Shown: in pieces, positions 1 through 8,280 of the stretch
Layout: every line of letters begins with the position of its first letter
Position numbering within the stretch: position 1 is the first letter of the stretch
DNA from: Caldifarciminota bacterium
Lineage (GTDB): Bacteria; Hydrothermota; Tepidihabitantia; B36-G15
Assembly: GCA_003645615.1 (NCBI GenBank)
Contig: QNBE01000004.1
Span: 1 to 39,862, forward strand
Direction of reading: 5' to 3'
Length of the DNA stretch: 39,862 nucleotides
The notes under the pieces: model-generated
Database searches by the model: none
What the model saw: the letters and a program-made list of their open reading frames with translations, nothing else
Told to the model about the DNA's origin: nothing
Translations under genes and position numbers: made by a program

Positions 1-1215
1 CCTTAAATCTTCTCTTATTGATTTTCTGAAATTTAAGTATAGATTCTTATTTTCGGGATGCATTAGATAGATCTCCCAGCGATAACCGACCCAAATATAT
101 CCTACCCCAACAATTAGGCCTAAGACCGCTCCTAAAATCGTCATCAATCCTCTCTTGGGGAATTTAGGCCTTTGGGGGATATCACCATAATCGAGAACTG
201 TTAGAACTGGAGTATCTCTAACCTCAGTGATTTTCGCCTGTTCGTACATTTGGAGGAGATAAGAATAGATTTCTTCACTAATCCTGAGATCTCGATAGAT
301 GCGGAGATATTCCAATTCAATATTAGGGACACCCTTTAAGGGCACCGCAGAGCCGATTCCAAAACCATCGATATTCTGTTTAGTTTCGATTTCATTCAGT
401 TTCTTTTTTAAAGCCGCTATTTGCCTTTTTAACTCTATAAGTTTGGGATTACCGGCTTTCAAGTAATCTTTTTTCATTCGATATTCGACTTCTTTGGCCT
501 GCAATAAAGCTTTAAGTTGAGCATATGAACCTATTGCAACTTTGATTTCCTCAGGGGGGAGAATGATCTTATGCGCAATCTGAAATTCCTTAAGAGAATC
601 TTCATAAGCCTTCATCATCTTTTCAGCCTCCTGCACCCTTTTCTCTAAGAATATTCGCTCATATCTACCGCGGGTCATGCTACTCCATTTCAGAAAACTA
701 TCCAATCCTGTGATATATGTATCGACAATTCTCTTTGCCATCTTCGGATCCCGATCCTTTACCTCAATTACCACCATATCCTCAGGAGTCACATCAATCT
801 TGGTTGAGCTTGTTAACACTTTTATGATATCATCTATTTTCTCGGATGGTATTCGATAATGTTGTGCCAGGCCACACTGCTTTATAACATATTCCTGAAT
901 CGTCCGGCTCTTAAGAACAGCAGACATAATATCCCCACTACTGGCACCCAAAGCCAAACCTGCCGCGCGGGCCATGCGGGTAATTCGACTCTCGGCTCCG
1001 CCTCCGGTCACAGAACCGAGAAAAGCAGCTAAAGAACCTAATGGTGAGGATGAAACCGACGGTAGTATCCTACCACTTGAAACATAAACTGGGGTGGCAA
1101 TAAATGAATATATCAGGAAAGTTATAGCAAATGAGATTGTGAAATAGTAGATCAATAGCCGATTATCAATAATTAATTTTATGAGAGATACCCTATTTCT
1201 CTTCCGTTGACGCAT
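1..1215 (-). CDS. Wzz/GNVR-type polysaccharide chain-length determinant protein, 3' end cut by window
   Basis: The ORF track misses this gene because its stop lies outside the window; I translated it by eye from the ATG at 1215. It begins MRQRKRNRVSLIKLIIDN, followed by a hydrophobic segment (LLIYYFTISFAITFLIYSF). A long periplasmic part contains charged helices (KRVQEAEKMMKAYEDSLKEF) that look coiled-coil. Near the window edge is a Wzz/GNVR-like stretch (YLRIYRDLRISEEIYSYLL), then a second membrane helix (GLMTILGAVLGLIVGVGYIWV). Two membrane helices flanking a coiled coil is the polysaccharide co-polymerase layout that sets polymer length and works with a Wza-type exporter. The gene starts 10 nt after the Wza-like gene, so the pair is an export operon. 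No tyrosine kinase domain is visible in the part present. Family is confident; the exact polymer is unknown. Confidence 0.85.
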   Translation of the reverse strand, partial: MRQRKRNRVSLIKLIIDNRLLIYYFTISFAITFLIYSFIATPVYVSSGRILPSVSSSPLGSLAAFLGSVTGGGAESRITRMARAAGLALGASSGDIMSAVLKSRTIQEYVIKQCGLAQHYRIPSEKIDDIIKVLTSSTKIDVTPEDMVVIEVKDRDPKMAKRIVDTYITGLDSFLKWSSMTRGRYERIFLEKRVQEAEKMMKAYEDSLKEFQIAHKIILPPEEIKVAIGSYAQLKALLQAKEVEYRMKKDYLKAGNPKLIELKRQIAALKKKLNEIETKQNIDGFGIGSAVPLKGVPNIELEYLRIYRDLRISEEIYSYLLQMYEQAKITEVRDTPVLTVLDYGDIPQRPKFPKRGLMTILGAVLGLIVGVGYIWVGYRWEIYLMHPENKNLYLNFRKSIREDLR

Positions 1216-1225
1216 GCCTATGAGA

Positions 1226-2476
1226 CTACCTTCTCACCGCGATGTAGGTCAACCAAGAGAGAGTGATCGTGGTGAGGACCTGGCCAATTGTGAGGTAATC
1301 CTGCCAGAACTTGAGCATTTGACGAGGAACATAGATCTTATCTCCGGGTTCAATAACCAGATCTGAATTGTAGGTAATTCTTTCTCCTTTCCGGTAGATT
1401 GAAGCCTTCTTTAGATTGGCCACATCGGTAGGACCGCCAGCCATTCCAATATAATCACTTGCTGTAAGGCCGGGTTGATAATCGAAGGCGCCAGGGGAGG
1501 TAACTTCTCCCTCGACATAAACCTCTGCAGCAATAACCGGAACGATTACAATATCACCGTCTTCAAGAAGAGGATCGAAAAGGGTATCACCCAACAGAGC
1601 TTGCTTCAGATCTATATTTATCTTCACTTCACCGGATGAAGTCTTTCTAAGAATGTAGGTAGCGGCAAGATCAGCCCATGGAGTTGGACCTCCTGCCTTC
1701 CTGATGATATCTGAAATACGCTCTCCAGGAAGGAGTTCATAAATTCCCTCAGAAATCCTTTGACGTTCCCCGGTCATCTCTGCAGTTAGAAGCTTATACT
1801 CTCCCCGACCAAAAACTGCGCCCCGAACGAAAACCTTCCTTTCCATAGGTGGGACATAGATGACATCACCGTCCTTTACTATTGGATTAGCTGAGAGATC
1901 ACCACTATTTTCGAACTTCTCAATATTTGCGATGATTATCGTATCCTTCCTTATCACCCGTACCCGGGCCCGGGAACCTAATGGTGCGAACCCTTCCACA
2001 GAATCGATCAACTCCGAGACTCTTGTTACTGGTGAGGCATAGGCAATGCCTGGGTTATTAACCTCACCGGTAATATAAACAATAAATTGCCTCAGAGTGA
2101 CCAGAGTGATCTTCACCTTCGGCCTTTTATAATACTTCCTGAACGTTTCCTCCAACCTCTTTTCCGCTTCTTTTATCTTCAATCCCCAGATCGATACCGC
2201 ATCAACAAAATCAAAAATGGATTCAGTTTGTCCAGGGATAGTTGAAGGGAACTCCTTTGTCGGCACCATAATAGCAAATTTTCCCTCGGGAGAGACGTAA
2301 CCCGAGTAGGCATAGGCTGTAGGACCCGATACAGTAACCAAAATATAATCGCCCGGCATTAGCACATATTCCTCTGTAACCACCGGCTTTTCTAAACCCA
2401 ATGGGGGTGCCATTACAGCTGTCGGCTGTTGAGCTACCAATAGAAAGGGTAGCAAGATAAGAATAAAGCGGACCAT
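1226..2476 (-). CDS. Wza-like polysaccharide export protein with SLBB domains
   Basis: This 416-residue protein has a signal peptide (MVRFILILLPFLLVAQQ). A Poly_export-type domain starts near residue 37 (YVLMPGDYILVTVSGP), and at least two SLBB modules follow (VYITGEVNNPGIAYASP near 132; VYVEGEVTSPGAFDYQPG near 320). A C-terminal hydrophobic helix (IGQVLTTITLSWLTYIAV) ends in two arginines. The family forms the outer-membrane or periplasmic channel for capsule or exopolysaccharide. There is no lipobox cysteine, unlike E. coli Wza, so anchoring may rely on the C-terminal helix. The gene is followed after 9 nt by the Wzz-like gene. There is no Shine-Dalgarno before the ATG, but a good promoter lies inside the end of the preceding gene, so this gene probably starts its own, possibly leaderless, transcript. 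Confidence 0.88.
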   Translation of the reverse strand: MVRFILILLPFLLVAQQPTAVMAPPLGLEKPVVTEEYVLMPGDYILVTVSGPTAYAYSGYVSPEGKFAIMVPTKEFPSTIPGQTESIFDFVDAVSIWGLKIKEAEKRLEETFRKYYKRPKVKITLVTLRQFIVYITGEVNNPGIAYASPVTRVSELIDSVEGFAPLGSRARVRVIRKDTIIIANIEKFENSGDLSANPIVKDGDVIYVPPMERKVFVRGAVFGRGEYKLLTAEMTGERQRISEGIYELLPGERISDIIRKAGGPTPWADLAATYILRKTSSGEVKINIDLKQALLGDTLFDPLLEDGDIVIVPVIAAEVYVEGEVTSPGAFDYQPGLTASDYIGMAGGPTDVANLKKASIYRKGERITYNSDLVIEPGDKIYVPRQMLKFWQDYLTIGQVLTTITLSWLTYIAVRR

Positions 2477-2479
2477 GGG

Positions 2480-3625
2480 TTATGATATCTTTTTCTTCTC
2501 TTTTGTCAACCTCGAAAGATACCCGATTAATTTTTTCGTCTCAATCGGTCTTTTGAGATCAACCATGAATATATCCCACTGTCTTCGGATCTTACTAACA
2601 AAATAGATCTTCCCCTCTCTGATATCAGCCTTCGGATGATAATCCTCCCTCCGATTCCGGGTCAGGGTGAGAACTCTATCCTTCTTAAGATCGTAAAGAT
2701 AGAGATCCCAGTCCCTACCACCTCTGCCCTGATAGACAATTCGATAACTGTCGACGAAACAGGGATGTCTCACATCGACCATCGGTAGCACCTTCTTTAC
2801 TTTCCCCTTCAAATCGGCAATGACAATCCGCTCTGCCCCCTTTATCTTACTCACATAGATAATCCGCTTACCATCCGGAGTAAAACTGGCATCACCGTCC
2901 AAATAATCGTTCCTGGTAATCGGTCTGGTTTCACCAGTCTCAAGATCCATGAGATGGATATCCCAGTCACCATCGATATGAGAACAGTAGAGTAACCTGA
3001 GACCTTCACGATCGGACCCGGTGGGATAGTCCCCCTCATCATTGTTGGTCAACCTTCTGATCTTCCGATTCTTGAAGGAATAACAATAGATCTCCTCTTC
3101 CCGATCAAAACCGGCACTAAAGCAGATACCCTCTTTGACCGGGACTGGATTGGACTTCCACCCCCCACCCCTGATAACCCTTCTACTCTTTCTTCCTTTT
3201 AATAAATAGATATCCGAACGGCGATACCGATCCGAGGCAAAGTAGACACCCGACTTCGCAGGATAAGGGGAGTACTCATTGGATCTGGTTCTGGTTAATC
3301 GAACAATCCGATAGGGCTCAAGGCCGCACAGTTCGGCAAGATTAACCTTGATCTCCTCGGATTCGGCTTTAAGAGAATCGAGTTCGTAGAGCTTGAGATA
3401 AGCCCGTGATGCCCCCAGGAGCGAATCGAGACCGATGTATGCCTGGCAGAGTCGATAGTAGAGATCCGGATTCAGCGAATCACTTCTGAGCGCTCTGGTT
3501 ATCGTTTTCACTGCTTCCTGAAATTTTCCTTTCTCAATCAATTCCGAAGCCTTCTCTACCGATGTCTTCTTTTTGCAGGCAAGGAGAATAGAGAAGATTA
3601 GAGCAACTCTAAGATATCTTGACAT
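2480..3625 (-). CDS. Lipoprotein with TPR and TolB-like (PD40) beta-propeller
   Basis: The N terminus is a lipoprotein signal (RVALIFSILLAC, lipobox L-L-A-C at about residue 17), so the mature protein is probably lipid-anchored. Residues ~25-95 form TPR-like helices (EKGKFQEAVKTITRAL, PDLYYRLCQAYIGLDSL). From ~105 to ~370 there are repeated PD40/TolB propeller blades, such as PYPAKSGVYFASDRYRR, DYPTGSDREGLRLLYCSH, DASFTPDGKRIIYVSK and DYHPKADIREGKIYFVSK. TPR plus PD40 is common in OmpA/Pal-associated periplasmic proteins of FCB-type bacteria; no OmpA domain is present here. The start overlaps the end of the maturation-protease gene by 28 nt, placing it at the tail of the Hdr gene train. Its 3' end carries the promoter for the export genes. 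Family is firm, role unknown. Confidence 0.8.
   Translation of the reverse strand: MSRYLRVALIFSILLACKKKTSVEKASELIEKGKFQEAVKTITRALRSDSLNPDLYYRLCQAYIGLDSLLGASRAYLKLYELDSLKAESEEIKVNLAELCGLEPYRIVRLTRTRSNEYSPYPAKSGVYFASDRYRRSDIYLLKGRKSRRVIRGGGWKSNPVPVKEGICFSAGFDREEEIYCYSFKNRKIRRLTNNDEGDYPTGSDREGLRLLYCSHIDGDWDIHLMDLETGETRPITRNDYLDGDASFTPDGKRIIYVSKIKGAERIVIADLKGKVKKVLPMVDVRHPCFVDSYRIVYQGRGGRDWDLYLYDLKKDRVLTLTRNRREDYHPKADIREGKIYFVSKIRRQWDIFMVDLKRPIETKKLIGYLSRLTKEKKKIS
2482..2509 (-). promoter_or_regulatory. Internal promoter for the wza/wzz-like pair
   Basis: Read on the minus strand: TTGACA (2509-2504), 16 nt spacer, TATCAT (2487-2482), then 5 nt and the ATG at 2476. The -35 lies inside the last codons of the TPR/TolB lipoprotein gene. 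With the usual 6-7 nt from -10 to +1, transcription would start at or within a base or two of the start codon. There is no Shine-Dalgarno, which fits a leaderless message. Confidence 0.6.
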
Positions 3626-4020
3626 ATTCGATCGAGCCTCCCCTTCATCCTCTCGGTCAACTGATCGCCAAATCTGGTATCGGTGATACCGATCCCGAAG
3701 ATTGTGATTTTTTTGGGGAAATCACGATAGAGCATCTCTCCTAAACGGAGTAGATTACCGATATCATGGATGTGGGTTAAGGTTTTGGAACAGGGTAGAT
3801 CATCTACCCGATAACGGCGCACCTCACCCTCTGGAATACCGAATGCCCCATCGATGATAACCGCCTCATCATAACCACGAAGAGATAGTAAATCCTCGGG
3901 GAGAAAGAGTCTTATTTTCACTACGGCATCGAATCGATCTTTAAGCCGATCCGCTACCACCAATCCAACACCATCGTCGGTCCGCTCCTGATTACCGATC
4001 CCGATTAGGATTCTCCTCAA
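3598..4020 (-). CDS. [NiFe]-hydrogenase maturation protease (HycI/HyaD family)
   Basis: This 140-residue protein has the family hallmarks: an N-terminal LIGIGNQERTDDGVGL (the G-x-G-N-x-x-x-x-D-D-G-x-G motif with a nickel-liganding acidic residue), a central AVIIDGAFG (second acidic ligand) and THIHDIG (histidine ligand region). Such proteases clip the C-terminal tail of the hydrogenase large subunit after nickel insertion. Length is typical. The start appears to be TTG (minus-strand TTG AGG AGA ATC), overlapping the end of mvhD by 29 nt. No hydrogenase large or small subunit is in the window. Its presence directly after mvhD suggests that an Mvh/Vhu-type or other NiFe hydrogenase is encoded elsewhere and feeds the Hdr complex; that link is inference. 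Confidence 0.85.
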   Translation of the reverse strand: MRRILIGIGNQERTDDGVGLVVADRLKDRFDAVVKIRLFLPEDLLSLRGYDEAVIIDGAFGIPEGEVRRYRVDDLPCSKTLTHIHDIGNLLRLGEMLYRDFPKKITIFGIGITDTRFGDQLTERMKGRLDRICQDILELL

Positions 4021-4447
4021 TTGGTCCCAGCTTTTTTATCTCATCAACCATCTCGGTGACCACATTAACAAACTTCTGACCTTCGGCGGCCGAGATCCAC
4101 TCCAACCGCAATCTCCGAGGATCGATCCCCATTGCTTCAATCACGGAACGGAGAAGGAGATAGCGCCGATAGGTCCGGTAATTACCGGTCTGATAGTGAC
4201 AGTCACCGAAGTGGCATCCCCCAATGAGAACCCCATCGGCTCCTTTTTTAAAAGCAAGTAGAACATGCTGGGGATCGACACGACTGGAACAGAAGTAACG
4301 GATCGGTATCACATTTGGTGGATAGTGGAGTCTTGATGTGCCGGCCAGATCGGCAGCCTGAGCCGTGCACCATTTACAGATAAATGCCACTATCTTCGGT
4401 TCAAAGCTATTCAATTTCCCTCCACTACCAAATTTTTGGAGCAACAC
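3992..4447 (-). CDS. mvhD: MvhD-like 2Fe-2S hydrogenase/Hdr linker subunit
   Basis: This 151-residue protein matches the MvhD/FrhD-type delta subunit: EPKIVAFICKWCTAQAADLAG near the N terminus, then RYFCSSRVDPQHVLLAF and LIGGCHFGDCHYQTGN, with conserved cysteines for a [2Fe-2S] cluster. In methanogens MvhD passes electrons from the hydrogenase to HdrA. In bacteria it also occurs with Hdr complexes that use other donors. The start is GTG at 4447 (minus-strand AAGGCGAAGTG gives a Shine-Dalgarno), overlapping the upstream retropepsin-like gene by 23 nt. A TTG one codon later is possible. Immediately downstream is a hydrogenase maturation protease. No FrhB or hydrogenase subunit genes follow in this window. 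Confidence 0.9.
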   Translation of the reverse strand: MLLQKFGSGGKLNSFEPKIVAFICKWCTAQAADLAGTSRLHYPPNVIPIRYFCSSRVDPQHVLLAFKKGADGVLIGGCHFGDCHYQTGNYRTYRRYLLLRSVIEAMGIDPRRLRLEWISAAEGQKFVNVVTEMVDEIKKLGPIEENPNRDR

Positions 4448-4847
4448 TTCGCCTTAACTTCGCTGTCGGCTCATCACGAAATCGCCACAATCCCTTCTTG
4501 GGGTCTTCAATCACAATCCCAAGCTCGCTGGCCAGACTATCGCTGATCAGGACCTCATCTTCGTGTTCAGAAATACCAACTCTCACCTCCACCGATTCCG
4601 ATCGCTCGGGGGTAACAACACTAACCACCCCCCTCTTTCCCACACAGTAAATTCTGGTTGTCCCCCCTGCAGTCGAGTACTCCTCAACCCTGGTGCCAGC
4701 CGGGAACTCCGGCCATATTCCCAATTTCTTAGCCACAGCAACCGGGATTAGAATCTCTGGTTCTTCTGTTCCATAACCGGTATTCACAATTGCCGCAGTT
4801 TTCACCGACCCAGCGCCAAAGCTGAGCTTAACCTTTATCCGGACCAT
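4425..4847 (-). CDS. Retropepsin-like fold protein with N-T-G in place of D-T-G (copy 1)
   Basis: This 140-residue protein is paralogous to the product of 8281..8700. It opens with alternating beta strands (MVRIKVKLSFGAG) leading to AAIVNTGYGTEEPEILIP, which has the position and context of a retropepsin active-site loop (hydrophobic-hydrophobic-D-T-G) but with Asn for the catalytic Asp. The C-terminal half carries a hydrophobic turn (LASELGIVI) and a shared ending (LWRFRDEP). Substitution of the catalytic Asp in both copies suggests a non-proteolytic binding role, although an amidated or unusual chemistry cannot be excluded. It overlaps the upstream small RIG-repeat ORF by 13 nt and mvhD by 23 nt, so translation is probably coupled. 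The fold call is by motif only; function unknown. Confidence 0.7.
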   Translation of the reverse strand: MVRIKVKLSFGAGSVKTAAIVNTGYGTEEPEILIPVAVAKKLGIWPEFPAGTRVEEYSTAGGTTRIYCVGKRGVVSVVTPERSESVEVRVGISEHEDEVLISDSLASELGIVIEDPKKGLWRFRDEPTAKLRRSVAPKIW

Positions 4848-4972
4848 CTACTCTTCTTGGTTGAATAAAGAACCCTATAATCGCGAACCGGAATCAACTT
4901 TCCAATCCGCTTCTTTCTTCTAATGCGTTTGAGATGGCCAATCCGTTTCTTGCGAGCCCCCACCTCACTCAA
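4835..4972 (-). CDS. Small basic RIG-repeat peptide (copy 1), not in ORF track
   Basis: I found this ORF by translating the gap between hdrA and the retropepsin-like gene. Read from TTG at 4972 it gives 45 residues, or 42 from GTG at 4963, ending TAA. A GAGGTGG 3 nt before the TTG is a good Shine-Dalgarno, favouring the longer form. The peptide is strongly basic and repeats an R-I-G motif about 12 residues apart (RIGHLKRIRRKK, then RIGKLIPVRDY). It overlaps the 3' end of hdrA by 8 nt and the next gene by 13 nt. A second peptide with the same length, motif and gene position lies at 8684..8821, which is the main reason to believe both are real. Function unknown; no family recognised. Confidence 0.65.
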   Translation of the reverse strand: MSEVGARKKRIGHLKRIRRKKRIGKLIPVRDYRVLYSTKKSRWSG

Positions 4973-7900
4973 TCGCCACCTCCACCATCTTCTCAACCTG
5001 ACCATCGGTCAGATTCTTCTGCTGAGATGCACCACTGGGGCAGGCAGCGATGCAACAACCACACCCTTCACAGAGGACCTCATTCACTTTGGCAATGAGT
5101 TTTTCCGGATCTTTCTCCCGGGCATCGTAGGGACAGACGGTGATGCAGATACCGCATCCGCTGCAGAGATCTTCATCGACTGTGGCCACGGTCGGCTCAA
5201 AATGGACCTCCTTCTGGGAGAGGAAGGCGATAACCTTACTCGCCGCCCCCGACGCCTGGGCCACAGTCTCCGGGATATCCTTTGGTCCCTGGATCGCACC
5301 GGCGAGATAGACACCGGCGGTCATCGTCTCAACCGGTCTCAGCTTCGGATGGGCCTCATTGTAGAAACCATTCTCATCGAATGTGATCCGGAACTTTTTG
5401 GCCAGCTCCTCGGCATCGAATCTCGGCACGATCCCGGTAGCCAGAACGACCAGATCGGCCTCGATCTCAACCTTCTTTCCGATCAAGGTATCAACACCCC
5501 AGACGATAACCTTACCGTTCTCCTCAAAGACCTTGGAGACCTTCCCTCTGAGGTAGAGAACACCTTCATCGGTTGCCCGCTTGTAGAACTCCTCAAACCC
5601 TTTTCCCGGGGTCCGAACATCAATATAGAAGATTATCGCCTCACCATCATGGACCCGATGTTTATAAAGCATCGCATGTTTTGCGGTATACATGCAGCAG
5701 ATCTTTGAACAGTAAGGGAGATGATTCTCCGGATCCCTCGAACCGGCACACTGGATGAATACCACCCGCTTGGGCACCTTCCCATCCGATGGCCTTCTCA
5801 CCTCACCACCGGTTGGGCCCGATGCGGAGAGCAACCGTTCGAACTGGAGGCCGTTAATAACATTCTTCAGACTGCCGAACCCATACTCGGTCAATTTCTC
5901 AGTCGGATAGAGGTCGTAACCGGTCGCAACCACAATCGCTCCGACATCGAACTCGAGGATCTGATCCCGGATCGAGTGGTCGATCGCATCCGGTTCACAG
6001 ACCTTGTAACACTCCAAGCACTCACAGCAGACTGCGCAATTGAGACACCGGGATGCCTCAGATTTGGCCAACTCCTCATCAAACCCCTTCTCAACCTCGA
6101 CAAAGCTTCCCCGTTCACCAAGCGGGATCTTGGGCATCTCGGCCCTCGATTTTCGGGCGACCTTACCAAGACGCTCGGGTTCGGGACGGGCTACAGGAAA
6201 TTCCCGCTTGGGCAGCTTTTCTCCGGTCAGATAGCTATGGATGGCATCAGCCGCCTTATGTCCAGCCGCCACCGCCTCGATTACCGTGGCCGGACCGGAG
6301 ACGAGGTCCCCACCGGCAAAGATACCTGTTACCGAAGTCTGGAGTGTCTCGGGATCGACCACCAGGGTTCCCCACCTGGTCCTTTCGAACTCTTCCCCCA
6401 GGAAATCGGTCCTGGGCGACTGGGAGATGGCGACGATGACATTATCGACCTCGATCCTGAATTCGCTACCCGGGATCGGGATCGGCCTCCTTCTCCCTGA
6501 GGCATCTGGTTCACCCAGTTCCATCCGGATGCACTCAACACCGGTGAGACGGTCGGTCCCGAGGAACTTCACCGGTGAGACCAAAAACTCAATCTTCACC
6601 CCTTCGTTTAATGCCTCTTCAACCTCCCAGGGGTTGGCCGGCATCTCCCGACGAGAACGGCGGTAGAGGATGGTCACCTCCGATCCCAGCCTCTTGGCAA
6701 CCCGGGCCGCATCGATCGCCGCATTACCACCACCAATGACTGCCACCCTTCTACCCAGCTTCACCTCCTCCTTGAGGTTGACCCGTTTTAAGAAGCTGAC
6801 ACAGGGCAAGACCCCGGGAAGGTCCTCGCCTTCGATCTTCAACCTGATCTCGTCATGAGCACCGGTGGCGATGAAGACCGCTTTATATTTCGATCTCAGT
6901 TCATCAATTGTTACCGTCTCCCCCACCTTCACCCCGGTCTTGATCTCAACACCAAAGGATCTGATATAATCGATGTCCTTCTTGATCGCATCCCTGGGCA
7001 GTCTGAATTCGGGAATACCCAGGACCAAGAGACCACCGACCACATCTTCGGCCTCGAAGATTGTCACCCGATAATTCCGCTTCGCCAGAAAATAGGCGCA
7101 GGATAGTCCGGCGGGACCGGATCCAACCACTGCGATCTCGGGACCGGTTGGTTGCTTGGGCTCCAATGGATACTCCCCGAAATCGGCAATGAATCGTTTG
7201 AGTGATGCGATGGCGATAGGCTCATCAACCTCCTTCCGGGCACATTCGGTCTCACAGGGATGGTTACAGACCCGACCGCAGACACTGGCCAAGGGGTTTG
7301 CCTCCCGTTCCAGCTTCAATGCCTCCTGATACTTGCCCGCTCGGATCAGGGCCACATATCCCTGGACATTTACCCCGGCCGGACAGGCAGAACGGCAGGG
7401 AGGGTGTCCTAACCAGCTGATCGTAAACTTATTGGGAACCGCCTGAGGGAAGGGACGGAAGACCGCATGCCTCTTACTCAACCCCTCATCAAACTCACTT
7501 TCAACCTCTACCGGGCAGACCAGCTCACACTCGCCGCAGCCATTACATTTCTCCCAGTCGATGAACGGGCTCTTCTTCCTAATCTTAACCTTAAAATTAC
7601 CGACATAGCCGGAGATCTCCTCAACCTCCGCATAGGTGAGGAGCCTGATCTTCTCATTCTGGGCCACCTCCACCATCTTGGGTGTGAGGATGCACTGGGA
7701 ACAGTCGAGGGTGGGGAAGGTCTCCGAGAGCTGGGCCATATGGCCACCGATCGATGGGGTCCTCTCGACCAGGATCGTCTCAATGCCAGCATTGGCGATG
7801 TCGAGGGCAGCCTGGATTCCAGCGATTCCACCACCAACAACCAGTGCCCTTGGGATGGGGGTAATCTTTATCGGCTCCAAGGGCTCATCCCGCTTCACCT

Positions 7901-8276
7901 TCTCAACAATCGTCTTGATTACTGCAATCGCCTTCTTCGTCCCCCGCTCCTTCTCCTCAACCGTCCAGCTCACCTGCTCCCTGATATTGGCAATCTCACA
8001 AAGGTAACGATTCAGTCCGGCCCGGGCAACCGTATTTCGGAAGGTATTCTCGTGGAGGGTAGGAGAGCAACAGGCTACCACAACCGCATCGAGGGACTTC
8101 TCTTTTATCCTCTGGATAATCAACTCCTGTCCGGGATCGGAACACATATACTGATAGTGTTCCGCATGAACGATACCAGAATAACCCTTGAAGAACTCCA
8201 CTACCTTATCGACATCGACCGTCGAGGCAATATTTATGCCACAATGGCAGACAAAAAGTCCTACCCTCTCTCTCAT
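4965..8276 (-). CDS. hdrA: HdrA-type heterodisulfide reductase subunit with inserted GltD/NfnB-like NAD(P)H domain
   Basis: I place the start at the ATG at 8276 (MRERVGLFVCHCG), 81 nt inside the listed ORF. AGGTGG lies 7 nt before it and the longer start would overlap the upstream gene by 77 nt. That gives 1103 residues, against about 650 for plain HdrA. Order: HdrA N-terminal CHCG and VVVACCSPTLHE; FAD loop VVGGGIAGIQAALDIANAG (~146); DCSQCILTP; ferredoxin-like CNGCGECELVC (~244). Then comes an inserted GltD-like module with its own Fe-S cysteines (CRSACPAGVNVQGYVALI; CGRVCNHPCETEC) and two dinucleotide loops (VVGSGPAGLSCAYFLAKR; VAVIGGGNAAIDAARVAKR). After it HdrA resumes (IQCAGSRDPENHLPYCSKIC; AGAIQGPKDIPET) and ends in two 4Fe-4S motifs (CSGCGICITVCP; CEGCGCCIAACP). 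This suggests flavin-based electron bifurcation with NAD(P)H as a possible partner, which is inference. Confidence 0.93.
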   Translation of the reverse strand: MRERVGLFVCHCGINIASTVDVDKVVEFFKGYSGIVHAEHYQYMCSDPGQELIIQRIKEKSLDAVVVACCSPTLHENTFRNTVARAGLNRYLCEIANIREQVSWTVEEKERGTKKAIAVIKTIVEKVKRDEPLEPIKITPIPRALVVGGGIAGIQAALDIANAGIETILVERTPSIGGHMAQLSETFPTLDCSQCILTPKMVEVAQNEKIRLLTYAEVEEISGYVGNFKVKIRKKSPFIDWEKCNGCGECELVCPVEVESEFDEGLSKRHAVFRPFPQAVPNKFTISWLGHPPCRSACPAGVNVQGYVALIRAGKYQEALKLEREANPLASVCGRVCNHPCETECARKEVDEPIAIASLKRFIADFGEYPLEPKQPTGPEIAVVGSGPAGLSCAYFLAKRNYRVTIFEAEDVVGGLLVLGIPEFRLPRDAIKKDIDYIRSFGVEIKTGVKVGETVTIDELRSKYKAVFIATGAHDEIRLKIEGEDLPGVLPCVSFLKRVNLKEEVKLGRRVAVIGGGNAAIDAARVAKRLGSEVTILYRRSRREMPANPWEVEEALNEGVKIEFLVSPVKFLGTDRLTGVECIRMELGEPDASGRRRPIPIPGSEFRIEVDNVIVAISQSPRTDFLGEEFERTRWGTLVVDPETLQTSVTGIFAGGDLVSGPATVIEAVAAGHKAADAIHSYLTGEKLPKREFPVARPEPERLGKVARKSRAEMPKIPLGERGSFVEVEKGFDEELAKSEASRCLNCAVCCECLECYKVCEPDAIDHSIRDQILEFDVGAIVVATGYDLYPTEKLTEYGFGSLKNVINGLQFERLLSASGPTGGEVRRPSDGKVPKRVVFIQCAGSRDPENHLPYCSKICCMYTAKHAMLYKHRVHDGEAIIFYIDVRTPGKGFEEFYKRATDEGVLYLRGKVSKVFEENGKVIVWGVDTLIGKKVEIEADLVVLATGIVPRFDAEELAKKFRITFDENGFYNEAHPKLRPVETMTAGVYLAGAIQGPKDIPETVAQASGAASKVIAFLSQKEVHFEPTVATVDEDLCSGCGICITVCPYDAREKDPEKLIAKVNEVLCEGCGCCIAACPSGASQQKNLTDGQVEKMVEVAIE

Positions 8277-8280
8277 CTCA

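Noticed and set aside
677-859. 60-aa plus-strand ORF
   Set aside because: It lies antisense within the Wzz-like gene, with no supporting signals.
4923-6500. Long plus-strand ORFs (4923-5708, 5721-6500)
   Set aside because: These are antisense shadows of hdrA; their composition is unlike the real proteins and no motifs were seen.
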